A stretch of 64,000 nt of DNA from Bacteroidota bacterium (GCA_017857395.1 JAFMDF010000011.1:1-64000), one strand, 5' to 3'. Shown: positions 48,122-56,664, counted from the stretch's first letter. Program-made: numbers and translations. Notes: a model not told the origin generated them from the letters alone.

Positions 48122-49138
48122 TCACACCTTCACCACTACTTTCCCAATCGTCTGCCCCGTCTGAAATAATTTAATCGCTTCTTTTAAATTAGGAAATTCA
48201 AAAACATGCCCCACATGCGGTTTACCAATATCCAAATCTTTTAATTCTGCAATTAAACTTTGCATTAAAGCTGTTCTTTCGTATAAATAAATGAGGTTGA
48301 AACCCAAAATTCCTTTATTAATTTCACTCATAGATTGTGGGTCAATCATTGGTCGAGTCAAGTGTTCCCACAGCACTTTAAAGTAATTAGGGCGACTTCC
48401 AGGTGAAGCATATCTAGCAGCGCCATAAAAGATAACTCTACCTTCTGGCGCCATTATATCGTAAGCATTTTTAAAAAAAGAACCACCAATACATTCCATT
48501 ACAATATTCAATTCTCTACCATCTAATGCTTTTGTTAAGTCTTTTTTAAAAGTCGATTTATTCCGAACGATGACTTCATCGTAGCCTTCTTTTTTGACAA
48601 AATCTATTTTTTTAGCACTACCGACTGTTCCAATGGTATAAGCTCCGTATTTCTTGGCAATTCGATTGGCTAAAATACCGACGCCTCCTCCAGCACTATG
48701 CACTAAAATGGTGTAATTCTCTCGAATTGCTCCTAAGTTTTTCAAACCATAAAAAGCAGTTAATCCTTGTACCAAATAAGCTGCGCCTTCTTCAAAAGTC
48801 CAACCATCAGGCAAAGGCATAATATGTCCTTCGTCCATATTCAAATGGGAAGTATATCCGCCAAATCGGGTCACACCCATGATTTTATCGCCTACCTTAT
48901 ACGTCTTAGTAGCAGGTCCAACTTTAATCACTTCGCCCGAATATTCTAAACCAGGGATAAAAGTACCTTTTGGTGTCGCACTATATAAGCCGAACATGGC
49001 AAAAATATCGGCAAAATTTAAACCGATAGCTTTTACTGCTATGGTTACTTCATCACCAATTGGGTCAGGCAGTTCGGAAGTGACTAGTTTGAGATTGGCG
49101 ATACTGCCTGCTTTGAGTTGGTAGGATTGTCTTTGCAT
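48122..49138 (-). CDS. zinc-free medium-chain dehydrogenase, quinone oxidoreductase/VAT-1 type
   Basis: 338 residues; NADPH-dependent reductase of the MDR superfamily. The N-terminal GroES-like half has VKAIGLNFADIFAMFGLY and FIPGLEYSGEV, a quinone-reductase pattern with no zinc-binding cysteine/histidine set. The cofactor-binding Rossmann half contains ILVHSAGGGVGILANRIAKKYGAYTIGTVGS (partly shown). The C-terminal GHVFEFPNLKEAIKLFQTGQTIGKVVVKV is typical. It is a single gene facing the DUF2461 gene divergently. The actual substrate (quinone, enone or other) cannot be told. Confidence 0.88.
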   Translation of the reverse strand: MQRQSYQLKAGSIANLKLVTSELPDPIGDEVTIAVKAIGLNFADIFAMFGLYSATPKGTFIPGLEYSGEVIKVGPATKTYKVGDKIMGVTRFGGYTSHLNMDEGHIMPLPDGWTFEEGAAYLVQGLTAFYGLKNLGAIRENYTILVHSAGGGVGILANRIAKKYGAYTIGTVGSAKKIDFVKKEGYDEVIVRNKSTFKKDLTKALDGRELNIVMECIGGSFFKNAYDIMAPEGRVIFYGAARYASPGSRPNYFKVLWEHLTRPMIDPQSMSEINKGILGFNLIYLYERTALMQSLIAELKDLDIGKPHVGHVFEFPNLKEAIKLFQTGQTIGKVVVKV

Positions 49139-49255
49139 GTAAAAGTTAAGTTTAGAAACCTACGGATTTTCAAAAATTCATTCCGTTTCTTTTAAAAATA
49201 ATGTAAATTAGCATCAAATATACTGAATCTTTTATACTACACAATCAAAATAATT

Positions 49256-49918
49256 ATGGCTTACTTCACCCAAGACTATCTTACTTTTCTTACTGAACTA
49301 GAAAGTAATAATAACCGAGACTGGTTTAACGATAATAAAAAGCGTTTTAAAGAAAATGTGGAAGCTCCTTTCAAGGCTTTTTTACAAGATCTAATTGATA
49401 CCGCAAGTGCAGTAGATACAAGAATTTCTATTACGCCAAAAGAAGCGATGTTTCGTATTTATAAAGACACTCGTTTCTCCAAAGATAAAACCCCTTATAA
49501 AACACACATGTCCGCTATCGTAGGCGAGGGCGGCAGAAAAGGCATGAAACCTAATGGTATTTACATCCATTCTGGTTTTGATAGTTTTGGCATTTTTGCA
49601 GGTGCTTATCGACCGCAGCCAAAAGAAGTGAAATTGATTCGAGAGGCAATTGCATCCGATTTGGATGGTTTTCAAGCCATTTTAGACAATAAAGATTTCA
49701 AAGAAAAATTTGGAGAGGTCAAAGGCGAAGCACATAAACGCATTCCAAAAGAATTTGCAGCTGAGTATGAACAACAGCCATTACTCATCAAAAAATCGTT
49801 TTATGTCAATCACACTTTCCCTGCTGATACTATTCTAAAAGACAATATTGTAGATATTTGCATGGAGCATTTTATCGTTGTACAGGATTTTGGGGAGTTT
49901 TTGTATGAAGCTTATTAA
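49256..49918 (+). CDS. DUF2461 domain-containing protein
   Basis: 220 residues, cytoplasmic, no signal or membrane segment. It matches the DUF2461 (TIGR02453) family: FLTELESNNNRDWFNDNKKRF near the start, RIYKDTRFSKDKTPYKTHM and GIYIHSGFDSFGIFAGAYRPQPKEV in the middle. The length is normal. The family is widespread in Bacteroidota and Proteobacteria; its biochemical role is not known to me. It is followed by a racemase gene in the same direction after a hairpin-bearing 137 bp gap, so it need not be co-transcribed. Confidence 0.88.
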   Translation: MAYFTQDYLTFLTELESNNNRDWFNDNKKRFKENVEAPFKAFLQDLIDTASAVDTRISITPKEAMFRIYKDTRFSKDKTPYKTHMSAIVGEGGRKGMKPNGIYIHSGFDSFGIFAGAYRPQPKEVKLIREAIASDLDGFQAILDNKDFKEKFGEVKGEAHKRIPKEFAAEYEQQPLLIKKSFYVNHTFPADTILKDNIVDICMEHFIVVQDFGEFLYEAY

Positions 49919-49944
49919 TAAAGCATTACTATAAAAGGGAGAAT

Positions 49945-50010
49945 TATCTGTGCCCCTTTATCAATCCGTGGTACAAAATCACTACCACTAATTAATAAAG
50001 TACCACAGAT
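49945..50010. repeat. CCGTGGTAC inverted repeat
   Basis: CCGTGGTAC (49966-49974) faces GTACCACAG (50000-50008), and ATCTGTG (49945-49951) can alternatively pair with CACAGAT (50004-50010). The preceding AATCCGTGG links it to the ATCCGTGGCA words around hemJ. Confidence 0.45.
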
Positions 50011-50055
50011 ATTAGACTTGTAAGATTAATTTCTTCTTCACTTTCAAAAGACTAC

Positions 50056-50748
50056 ATGAAAAAAATAGGCATCATCGGCGGCGTCACTTGGGTCTCTACC
50101 CAAGAATATTATAAACAAATCAATCAAGCTGTCAATCAAAAATTGGGTGGTTTTCATTCTGCTAATATGTTAATTAATTCCGTTGACATGGGAGAGATCT
50201 ATCCTTTTTTACCAATTGGGGATTGGGATGGATTAGCGGATTATATCACCACAAAAGTAGTAGAACTTAAAAAAGCAGGAGGGGAGTTTTTTGCCATTGG
50301 CTCTAATACTATTTCTAAGGTCGGACATCAAGTTTCCAAAAATACAGGTTTACCTTATATCGATATTTATGAAGCTACTGCGGAAGCCATTGCCAAAAAA
50401 CAGCTGCAAAAAGTAGCTTTATTAGGAGTTGCCTTTACTATGAAGGATGATGTTTATGCCAAGGCTTTAGCAAAATTCGGCATAGAAACAGTTATTCCGA
50501 CCGATGCAGAAATGGATAAAACGCATGAAATTATCATGACTGAATTAACCAAAGCTATTTTTACGTCAAAAAGTAAAGCAACTTACCTTGAAGTCATAAA
50601 CAGAATGCAAAAAGAAGCAGCAGTTGAAGGAGCTATTCTAGGTTGTACTGAGATTCCTTTATTAATAAATCAAACAGATACAGATTTACCAGTATTCGAT
50701 ACAACTGCCATCCATGTAAAAGCTATTTTGGAGTATGCTTTTAGCTAA
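50056..50748 (+). CDS. aspartate/glutamate racemase family protein with Ser83/Cys197 active site
   Basis: 230 residues, PLP-independent racemase fold. The opening KKIGIIGGVTWVSTQEYYKQIN is the family signature. The first catalytic position, usually Cys in a CNT motif, is Ser83 here (FFAIGSNTISKVGH). The second, Cys197, is present in GAILGCTEIPLL. From memory, the E. coli homologue YgeA also has a non-Cys residue (Thr83) opposite Cys197 and is an L-specific racemase, so this protein may be one-directional rather than inactive. It lies between DUF2461 and pyrophosphatase genes in the same direction but with large gaps, so it is probably a single-gene unit. Confidence 0.85.
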   Translation: MKKIGIIGGVTWVSTQEYYKQINQAVNQKLGGFHSANMLINSVDMGEIYPFLPIGDWDGLADYITTKVVELKKAGGEFFAIGSNTISKVGHQVSKNTGLPYIDIYEATAEAIAKKQLQKVALLGVAFTMKDDVYAKALAKFGIETVIPTDAEMDKTHEIIMTELTKAIFTSKSKATYLEVINRMQKEAAVEGAILGCTEIPLLINQTDTDLPVFDTTAIHVKAILEYAFS

Positions 50749-50941
50749 AATTCCAAACAATATTTGCAAACCTTTCCTAACAAAACAACGTTTCAAAATA
50801 TAATTCTATAATTAATGGAAATTTAACAGCATCTAAATACAAGTTGCTGTAATTTTGCCCTAATTAATCACCCTTGGACACCGTTCATTTCCGATAAAAT
50901 CGGAACAAACTATGAATCGTGTGCTGTAAACCGTTCAAAAA

Positions 50942-51667
50942 ATGGGACAAGAAGCTTATGATAAGTTGTGGAAGTTAATTGGCTTACGTTATAAATCGCA
51001 TCCTTGGCATGGTATCGAAATAGGTAAAAGAACACCGAGAGTAGTCACCTCCTTCATTGAAGTGATTCCTTCTGATACAGTAAAATATGAAGTTGATAAA
51101 AAGACAGGTTATTTAAAAATTGACCGTCCACAAAAATTTTCTAATATCGTTCCTGCCCTTTATGGCTTTATTCCTCAGACGTATTGTAAAGAGGAAGTTG
51201 CTGCCTACTGTATGGAAAAAACAGGCAAAACAGATATTGTCGGTGATGATGATCCACTAGATATTTGTGTATTAACAGAAAGAGAAGTAACGCATGGAAA
51301 TATCATCGTGAAAGCTAAACCAATTGGCGGTTTTAGAATGCTAGATGGTGGCGAAGCAGATGATAAAATTATTGCTGTTTTAGAGAACGATGAAGTGTAC
51401 GGTAAATGGAATGACGTTTCAGAATTACCCCCTTCAATCATCAATCGTTTGCAACATTATTTTTTGACTTACAAGCAATTGCCTGGAGACAAACCGAAGT
51501 GTGAAATCACGCATACTTATGGTCGAGCGGAAGCACAAGAAGTTATCCGAAGAAGTCAGGTAGATTATAATAAAGCTTACGGAAATTTAGAAGAAGTCAT
51601 GTCAATGACTTTGATGGAAGCTTTTAATTTTGGCCAGCGTCAGCAGGATATTTTGAAGGATTTGTAA
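50942..51667 (+). CDS. ppa: inorganic pyrophosphatase (family I)
   Basis: Hydrolyses pyrophosphate to phosphate, pulling biosynthetic reactions forward. The 241 residues include DRPQKFSNIVPALYGFIPQTYC and the metal-binding DDDPLDICVL (acidic residues at about 102-107). VKAKPIGGFRMLDGGEADDKIIAV follows (partly shown). It is longer than the 176-residue E. coli enzyme, as in other Bacteroidota, with an N-terminal extension (YKSHPWHGIEIG). A small TTCCGAT...ATCGGAA palindrome occurs about 45-60 bp upstream. It ends at the 27-bp perfect hairpin shared with the next, convergent gene. Confidence 0.93.
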   Translation: MGQEAYDKLWKLIGLRYKSHPWHGIEIGKRTPRVVTSFIEVIPSDTVKYEVDKKTGYLKIDRPQKFSNIVPALYGFIPQTYCKEEVAAYCMEKTGKTDIVGDDDPLDICVLTEREVTHGNIIVKAKPIGGFRMLDGGEADDKIIAVLENDEVYGKWNDVSELPPSIINRLQHYFLTYKQLPGDKPKCEITHTYGRAEAQEVIRRSQVDYNKAYGNLEEVMSMTLMEAFNFGQRQQDILKDL

Positions 51668-51677
51668 ATATAATTGT

Positions 51678-51751
51678 ACCGTAGCTTGGGCATTCTTGCC
51701 CGAGTGTATTACACACATGATGTGCTCGGGCAAGAATGCCCAAGCTACGGT
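51678..51751. terminator. 27-bp perfect hairpin between ppa and a convergent gene
   Basis: The arms 51678-51704 (ACCGTAGCTTGGGCATTC...) and 51725-51751 (...GAATGCCCAAGCTACGGT) are exact complements around a 20-nt loop. The right arm touches the stop codon of the minus-strand gene at 51751. Too long and too GC-rich at the ends for an ordinary terminator; related to the hairpin at 8464-8547. Confidence 0.7.
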
Positions 51752-52140
51752 TATAGGCTAAAAACCTCCACTTGACTAGTCAATCGCTGCACCAACAAAT
51801 TAGTCGTCCGCTTAGTCAACTCTCTTTCATCTGCAATAAAACGTGCCCATTCTTCTAGGGTAAAATGTCCTGTAATCACGCCAACCAACAAGTTTTTGAA
51901 TTTCAAATCTTTCCGAATACTATTCTCGATATATTCCACTCTTTTGGGTTGACCCAATTTATGAAAAACCCCTTTTCTTTTAATAATATAATTCTTAAAA
52001 ATAGCATCTAATAAATCATTTTGCAATTTTAGAATCGGTCGCAAAGTCCTATTTTGGAATAATTCGGCAGGGTTGACTGCGTTTTTGTCGATGATGGTAG
52101 GGATAGGTGGACGAAGCGTTATTAGTTGAGTATCTCTCAT
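51751..52140 (-). CDS. conserved hypothetical protein (MRDTQLITLRPPIPT type)
   Basis: 129 residues, no signal peptide or membrane helix. The opening MRDTQLITLRPPIPT and the following FQNRTLRPILKLQNDLLDAIF recall a small protein family of Bacteroidota that I know only as uncharacterised. The C-terminal part is helical and charged (FTLEEWARFIADERELTKRTTNLLVQRL). It is followed by the 27-bp hairpin and preceded by a paired word array. The neighbouring minus-strand genes at 52317 and 52851 are also small soluble proteins. No function can be assigned. Confidence 0.7.
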   Translation of the reverse strand: MRDTQLITLRPPIPTIIDKNAVNPAELFQNRTLRPILKLQNDLLDAIFKNYIIKRKGVFHKLGQPKRVEYIENSIRKDLKFKNLLVGVITGHFTLEEWARFIADERELTKRTTNLLVQRLTSQVEVFSL

Positions 52141-52161
52141 TTTAGGAATTTTTAGTTATGT

Positions 52162-52312
52162 GTTGCGGGTTACGGGTTGCGAGTTGCAGGTTGCGGGTTA
52201 AAAACTGCACAGGTTTATTATTTGAATACTACTTAAAATTGGTTATTTTACTCCAATATTAAGCAAAATCACTACAATCAACTCGCAACTCGTAACCCGC
52301 AACTCGCACCCC
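52162..52312. repeat. paired GTTGCGGGTT word array (1)
   Basis: The left array 52162-52200 is tandem GTTGCGGGTTACGGGTTGCG-type decamers (last letters vary: GCGAGTT, GCAGGTT). The right array 52279-52312 is the complementary set (CAACTCGTAACCCGCAAC). The best 18-nt core pairs with one mismatch across an about 78-nt spacer. It fills the gap between two minus-strand genes. The same words recur at 52710-52849 and once near 25808. Confidence 0.7.
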
Positions 52313-52316
52313 GTTT

Positions 52317-52700
52317 TCAACAAACATCAGGCTTTTTAGTTGCCAATTCCGTAAAGGTATCTGATTTATCTTCGTCTTCTCTGTCGATACAAGGGAAATC
52401 TTTTTCGATTAGAATGTGCAAATTCTCACCATTCTCTAATGGGTAATTAACTTCTATGCCCACTTGATTAGAATTAATCCATTGCTGGGCTTGGACTAAT
52501 GGAATATGCACCGCTAATAAATTATCGACCAATTCCGCATTCACCTCATCCCTCATTGCGTCAACGCCTAAAGCAAAAGCAAACATTGTTGTTCCTCCCA
52601 AAGAAACCGTTTCTGTAAGAATGCCTTCGCTGTCTAATTTTTGCAATTCCGATTTTTTAATTCTAATTCGGATGCTGTTGTGGACACATCTTAGTTTCAT
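52317..52700 (-). CDS. conserved hypothetical protein (DUF7009-like)
   Basis: 127 residues, soluble. The start MKLRCVHNSIRIRIKKSELQKL, followed by a beta-rich stretch (TVSLGGTTMFAFALGV, VHIPLVQAQQWINSNQVGIEV) and a late cysteine pair (FPCIDRE...DVC), resembles small uncharacterised proteins annotated as DUF7009; the match is from memory. The gene is bracketed on both sides by paired GTTGCGGGTT word arrays. The strongest context signal is therefore repeat-borne rather than functional. No function can be assigned. Confidence 0.7.
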   Translation of the reverse strand: MKLRCVHNSIRIRIKKSELQKLDSEGILTETVSLGGTTMFAFALGVDAMRDEVNAELVDNLLAVHIPLVQAQQWINSNQVGIEVNYPLENGENLHILIEKDFPCIDREDEDKSDTFTELATKKPDVC

Positions 52701-52709
52701 GTTATTTCA

Positions 52710-52849
52710 GTTGCGGGTTGCGAGTTACGGGTTGCGGGTTGGATAAAGTAACTTGGTTTAATACTTGAATTAAAAACTAAAGCTTTAGATTCTTATTCAA
52801 ATAGTCAAAACAAACACTATACAACTCGCAACACGTAACTCGCAACTCG
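52710..52849. repeat. paired GTTGCGGGTT word array (2)
   Basis: The left array 52710-52740 (GTTGCGGGTTGCGAGTTACG...) and right array 52822-52849 (CGCAACACGTAACTCGCAAC) pair over 23 nt with two mismatches, around an AT-rich spacer of about 80 nt. The right array ends one base before the stop codon of the SnoaL-like gene. Confidence 0.7.
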
Positions 52850-52850
52850 A

Positions 52851-53255
52851 TCATTTTTTAAAATTTTCCAACATTTCCATCATTTGCTGATGCAATTTTT
52901 GCATGCCTTGCAGCGGTCGTACCATCACTTTAAATTCTGTAATTTGGTTATTATCATTATAGGTGACAATATCGACTCCATTAATTGTAACACCATCAAT
53001 TACCGTCGTGAATTCTAGCATAATTTGCTGGTTGCTCGTAATTTCTTTGGTGTAAACAAAGTCTCCTGCACCCAATACTTTTTCGGCAGCCATGAGATAA
53101 ATCTTTGTGATTTTTTTCCCTCGCTGTGGCGTATGTACTACTGGCGAATGAAAAACAACCTCTTCAGCAAGTAGTTCATCTAATATGGTAAAATCATGCT
53201 TATCCATGTATTCATACCAACGATTTAAAACGTACGGTTTTTCGCTTATCATCAC
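52851..53255 (-). CDS. SnoaL/NTF2-like fold protein
   Basis: 134 residues, soluble. The pattern fits the small cone-shaped NTF2-like domain: a first helix with RWYEYMDKHDFTILDELLAEEVVFHSPVV, then strands FVYTKEITSNQQIMLEFTTVIDGVTINGVDIVTYNDNNQITEFKVMVRP (partly shown). Such proteins are small isomerases, hydrolases or binding proteins; the pocket residues here do not reveal which. It directly follows an SDR gene on the same strand with a 25 bp gap, so the two are probably co-transcribed and may share a pathway. A second Met at residue 2 is an equivalent start. Confidence 0.75.
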   Translation of the reverse strand: MMISEKPYVLNRWYEYMDKHDFTILDELLAEEVVFHSPVVHTPQRGKKITKIYLMAAEKVLGAGDFVYTKEITSNQQIMLEFTTVIDGVTINGVDIVTYNDNNQITEFKVMVRPLQGMQKLHQQMMEMLENFKK

Positions 53256-53280
53256 TTTTTAATTTTACATTTTCAACTAA

Positions 53281-53982
53281 TCAAAGGTCACCTAATTGTG
53301 GTCGCATCACAATTTCTTCTATGGTCGAACTAGCACTCATATTATACGCACTCCAAATCGTATTGGCTACATCTTCGGGTGGCATAATTCGTCCTGCTGG
53401 CAATTCTACGCCTGCCCAAGCATTCGTCAAAGTAGCACCAGGAATAACGGAAGTTACTTTGATATGTTTATCCATTAATTCATGTCGCAAGACTTTAGAA
53501 AATCCCAATAGCGCAAATTTAGAAATCACGTAGCTACTACAATTAGGATAGGCTTTCTGGCTTGCTACACTACAGATATTAAAGATATGTCCTTTTTTCT
53601 GATTTATTAAAGTAGGTAATAATTTTCTCGTCAAATAATAAGACCCATATACATTGGTTGCCATCATGTTTTCCAAAAAACCATCTGGTTCTTCTAATAA
53701 ACTACCTTGCAAAAAAGTAGCCGCATTATTCACCAAAACATCTACGCCTCCCCATTTATCCAATATTTTTTTAGCAAAGTTTTCTACTTGCTTTTTAGAT
53801 TGCATGTCCACTTTTTCTGCTAGTATTTCATTTAAAGAATTAATGGTTAATAATTCTTTTTTAGTCGCTTTTAAATCCGCAGTCGTCCGAGCACAAATCG
53901 CTATATCAAAATCTTCGTTGGCAAATTTTTCAGCAATCGCTTTGCCAATTCCTTTGGTACCTCCCGTAATTACTATAAGCAT
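53281..53982 (-). CDS. short-chain dehydrogenase/reductase
   Basis: 233 residues, classical SDR. The cofactor motif TGGTKGIG is at residues 6-13, NNAA at 85-88, catalytic Ser138 in FNICSVAS, Tyr151 and Lys155 in YVISKFALLGFSK. Cys-Ala-Arg (ICART) after the second strand suggests NADP(H) preference. The C-terminal half ends with VIPGATLTNAWAG and a variable substrate loop. It is the first gene of a two-gene unit with the SnoaL-like protein. The substrate is unknown. Confidence 0.9.
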   Translation of the reverse strand: MLIVITGGTKGIGKAIAEKFANEDFDIAICARTTADLKATKKELLTINSLNEILAEKVDMQSKKQVENFAKKILDKWGGVDVLVNNAATFLQGSLLEEPDGFLENMMATNVYGSYYLTRKLLPTLINQKKGHIFNICSVASQKAYPNCSSYVISKFALLGFSKVLRHELMDKHIKVTSVIPGATLTNAWAGVELPAGRIMPPEDVANTIWSAYNMSASSTIEEIVMRPQLGDL

Positions 53983-54146
53983 AGAATAATGGTTAAACTA
54001 AAAAGTACAAAGAACGTTCTTTTCTAGATAAAAGGAGACTCAAATGATTATTCTTATATTTGCGCTTTTGTAAATTTTCAGCGCAGTATACGCTCAAATT
54101 CGTATGCGCTAGGCTCTATTTAATTCATATAACCAATTCAATTTTC

Positions 54147-55190
54147 ATGAAGTATACAACACTCGGAGATACCGATTTAAAAGTTAGTAAAATATGTCTT
54201 GGCACCATGACTTGGGGTGAACAAAACACCGAAGCAGAAGGCCATGAGCAAATGGACTATGCGCTTGACCAAGGCGTTAATTTTTGGGATACGGCAGAAA
54301 TGTATTCTATTCCAGGGCGAGCAGAAACTTATGGCGCTACGGAAAAAATTATCGGAACTTGGTTTAAGAAAACAGGTAAAAGAGACCAAGTTATTTTAGC
54401 CACTAAAATTGTAGGTCCTTCTCCAGGTATTACTTGGGTAAGAGATGGAAAAATAGATTTTAGTAAGGCGTCTATTTTTGCTGCAGTGGAAACTAGTTTG
54501 CAACGATTACAAACAGATTATATTGATTTATACCAACTGCATTGGCCAGAACGTCGAACCAATTATTTTGGTAAAAAAGAGTTTAAATATTCTGCAAGCG
54601 ACCCTTGGCAAGACAATATGCAGGAAGTTTTAGAAACCATGCAGGAATTGGTTAAGCAAGGAAAAATTCGCCATTTTGGGATTTCTAATGAAACGCCTTG
54701 GGGTTTTTCTCGCTATTTAAATTTAGCAGATAAGCATAATTTACCAAAAGTACAGACCGTACAAAATCCATACAGTTTATTGAATAGAACGTATGAAATT
54801 GGAATGTCAGAAATTTCTATTCGAGAAAAAGCAGGTTTAATTGCTTATTCTCCAATGGGTTTTGGGATGTTGTCTGGTAAGTTCCACAAGGGTACAGATA
54901 AACCAACGGATAGAATTAATAAATGGAAAGTTTATAATCGATATAGTAGTGAGTTATCTAAAAAAGCAACAGGAAAGTATTTAGAAATTGCGGAGGCACA
55001 TGGTATGACTTTAGCAGAAATGTCTTTGGCTTTTGTTAGCACTCGTCCTTTTGTAACGGCTAATATTATTGGCGCTACTTCTATGGTTCAATTGAAGGAA
55101 AATATCGGTAGTATTAAATTTGATATTTCTAAAGAATTAATGAAAGAAATTAATGCGGTACATCAGGAAATTTCTAATCCTGCGCCGTAA
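54147..55190 (+). CDS. aldo/keto reductase (Tas-like)
   Basis: 347 residues, NADPH-dependent carbonyl reductase with a TIM-barrel fold. The start at 54147 (MKYTTLGDTDLKVSKICLGTM) is the normal family opening; the ATG at 54060 would add 29 residues without family character. The catalytic tetrad is complete: D48 and Y53 in FWDTAEMYS, K87 in ILATKIVG, H132 in LYQLHWPERRTNYFG. The last motif and the length are close to E. coli Tas. The gene converges on xdhC across a palindrome doublet. The natural substrate is unknown. Confidence 0.9.
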   Translation: MKYTTLGDTDLKVSKICLGTMTWGEQNTEAEGHEQMDYALDQGVNFWDTAEMYSIPGRAETYGATEKIIGTWFKKTGKRDQVILATKIVGPSPGITWVRDGKIDFSKASIFAAVETSLQRLQTDYIDLYQLHWPERRTNYFGKKEFKYSASDPWQDNMQEVLETMQELVKQGKIRHFGISNETPWGFSRYLNLADKHNLPKVQTVQNPYSLLNRTYEIGMSEISIREKAGLIAYSPMGFGMLSGKFHKGTDKPTDRINKWKVYNRYSSELSKKATGKYLEIAEAHGMTLAEMSLAFVSTRPFVTANIIGATSMVQLKENIGSIKFDISKELMKEINAVHQEISNPAP

Positions 55191-55192
55191 TT

Positions 55193-55266
55193 TTACTGGA
55201 TAACTTCCCGTTATCCAGTAAATTGATAAGCAAAAAATTACTGGATAACGGGAAGTTATCCAGTAA
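55193..55266. repeat. TTACTGGATAAC palindrome doublet (REPIN-like), convergent junction
   Basis: The left unit 55193-55221 reads TTACTGGATAAC-N5-GTTATCCAGTAA and is itself a palindrome. The right unit 55238-55266 is its exact reverse complement, so the whole forms a 29-bp perfect inverted repeat with a 16-nt loop as well as two local hairpins. It lies between the aldo/keto reductase and XdhC genes. A second doublet of the same family is at 58327-58410. Confidence 0.8.
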
Positions 55267-55274
55267 TTATGCTT

Positions 55275-56309
55275 CTATTTAAACGCATTCTGCACCATAA
55301 TAATCTCCCCCATAATACTCAAAGCAATTTCTTTTGGCGTTTTTGCCTTAATAGAAATACCGACTGGCGAATGAATTTTGGCAATCTCTTCGGCAGAAAA
55401 TCCTGCCGCTTCCAATCTAGCTACTCTTTTTGCTTGCGTTTTTCTACTCCCTAAAGCACCAATATAGCCCACTTCAGATTTTAATAAAATATGCAAAGCA
55501 TTATCATCAATTTTAGGGTCATGTGATAAAACGACCGCATACGTATAGGCATCTAAAATATAATCTGGTAATACCTCTGCTGGATATTTTTCGTAAATAC
55601 TATCTGGCGCTGTTGCAAATTGGGTTTTATTGGTAAAAATGCCTCTTGGGTCAATGACGACCGTTTCAAAACCATACATTTTACCTAGTGTTACTAAGTC
55701 AACGGTGATATGTGCGGCACCAATAATTAGTAATTGACTTCGACGAGGAAAGACTTGGGCAAAATATTGAACGCCCTCATTCTCTACAATTTGACTCTTT
55801 CGCTCTTTATAGACTCTAATACCTTCTGCTATTAGAAACGCAGGCAATTGTTGCCCCAAAGCAGAACGGTCAGGCATAATCAATAAATGCTGACTTTCTC
55901 CTGCTTGTAAGCGAGTCAATAAGACACAAGGTTCATTATTATTTAGATTAGCTTGTAATCTTTGCCAAACAGCTTGTTCCGCTGGTCGTTTATCAAAAGC
56001 TAAAAATTTTTCGGCATATATTTGAATTTTACCACCACAACTTAATCCTACGCCCCAAGCTTCTTCATCGGTTACCCCAAAATCTAATTGTGCGCCTTCC
56101 CCTTTGGCAATTAGTGGAAGTGCTGCTTTAATGACTGCCCCTTCTACACATCCACCACTAACAGAACCTGCCATTTCCATATCTTCAGAGACCAATAAGG
56201 CAGAACCAACTGGGCGAGGAGAAGATCCCCAAGTTTTTATCACCGTAGCAACTGCAAAAGGCTTATCTTCGGTCGTCCAATCATTGATTGTCGCTAATAA
56301 TTCTTTCAT
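55275..56309 (-). CDS. XdhC/CoxI family molybdoenzyme maturation protein
   Basis: 344 residues. The N-terminal XdhC_CoxI domain shows AVATVIKTWGSSPRPVGSALLV and GSVSGGCVEGAVI, including the conserved GGCVE cysteine. The C-terminal Rossmann half has QLLIIGAAHITVDLVTLGKMYGFETVVIDPR (partly shown) and VGYIGALGSRKTQAKR. Members bind sulfurated molybdenum cofactor and hand it to xanthine dehydrogenase-type enzymes. No molybdoenzyme subunit is in the window, so the client is elsewhere. The MoaD-like gene starts divergently 82 bp away, which fits a molybdopterin context. Confidence 0.9.
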   Translation of the reverse strand: MKELLATINDWTTEDKPFAVATVIKTWGSSPRPVGSALLVSEDMEMAGSVSGGCVEGAVIKAALPLIAKGEGAQLDFGVTDEEAWGVGLSCGGKIQIYAEKFLAFDKRPAEQAVWQRLQANLNNNEPCVLLTRLQAGESQHLLIMPDRSALGQQLPAFLIAEGIRVYKERKSQIVENEGVQYFAQVFPRRSQLLIIGAAHITVDLVTLGKMYGFETVVIDPRGIFTNKTQFATAPDSIYEKYPAEVLPDYILDAYTYAVVLSHDPKIDDNALHILLKSEVGYIGALGSRKTQAKRVARLEAAGFSAEEIAKIHSPVGISIKAKTPKEIALSIMGEIIMVQNAFK

Positions 56310-56391
56310 TAGAGTAATTTTTTAAAAATTATACTATTTTTAAGCAAAAATAGGTGATTGATTGTTTAATTGTTAAAATGTACGATTTTTT

Positions 56392-56664
56392 ATGGCTAAA
56401 ATTAAATTCACCGCAGCATTAAAAAGATTTTTTCCAAATTTGGAAGAATTAGAAATTGATGGCAATACGGTAGCAGAAGTTATCCAAGCAACAGAAGTCA
56501 AATACCCTGGTATTAGTGGTTATTTATTAGATGAAAGAGGTGCTGTTCGACAACACATGAATATTTTTGTGCGAGGAGAATTGATTGAAGATAGGGAGAC
56601 CTTACAAGATGCCTTGGCAGAGCATGATGAAATTGTTATTTTTCAGGCTTTGTCAGGAGGATAA
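56392..56664 (+). CDS. MoaD/ThiS-family ubiquitin-like protein
   Basis: 90 residues with a beta-grasp pattern (IKFTAALKRFFPNLEELEIDG, VAEVIQATEVKYPGI, NIFVRGELIEDRETLQDALAEHDEIVIFQALSGG; each partly shown) and the C-terminal Gly-Gly that is adenylated or thiocarboxylated in this family. No MoaE, ThiG or E1-like gene is adjacent. Upstream, divergently, is XdhC; downstream in the same direction is a BNR propeller. It could supply sulfur for molybdopterin or act as a SAMP-like modifier or sulfur carrier. The choice cannot be made from sequence alone. Confidence 0.85.
   Translation: MAKIKFTAALKRFFPNLEELEIDGNTVAEVIQATEVKYPGISGYLLDERGAVRQHMNIFVRGELIEDRETLQDALAEHDEIVIFQALSGG

Noticed and set aside
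52162-52849. Possible CRISPR array from the repeated GTTGCGGGTT words
   Set aside because: Words are contiguous or paired in inverted orientation, with no regular spacers and no cas genes nearby.
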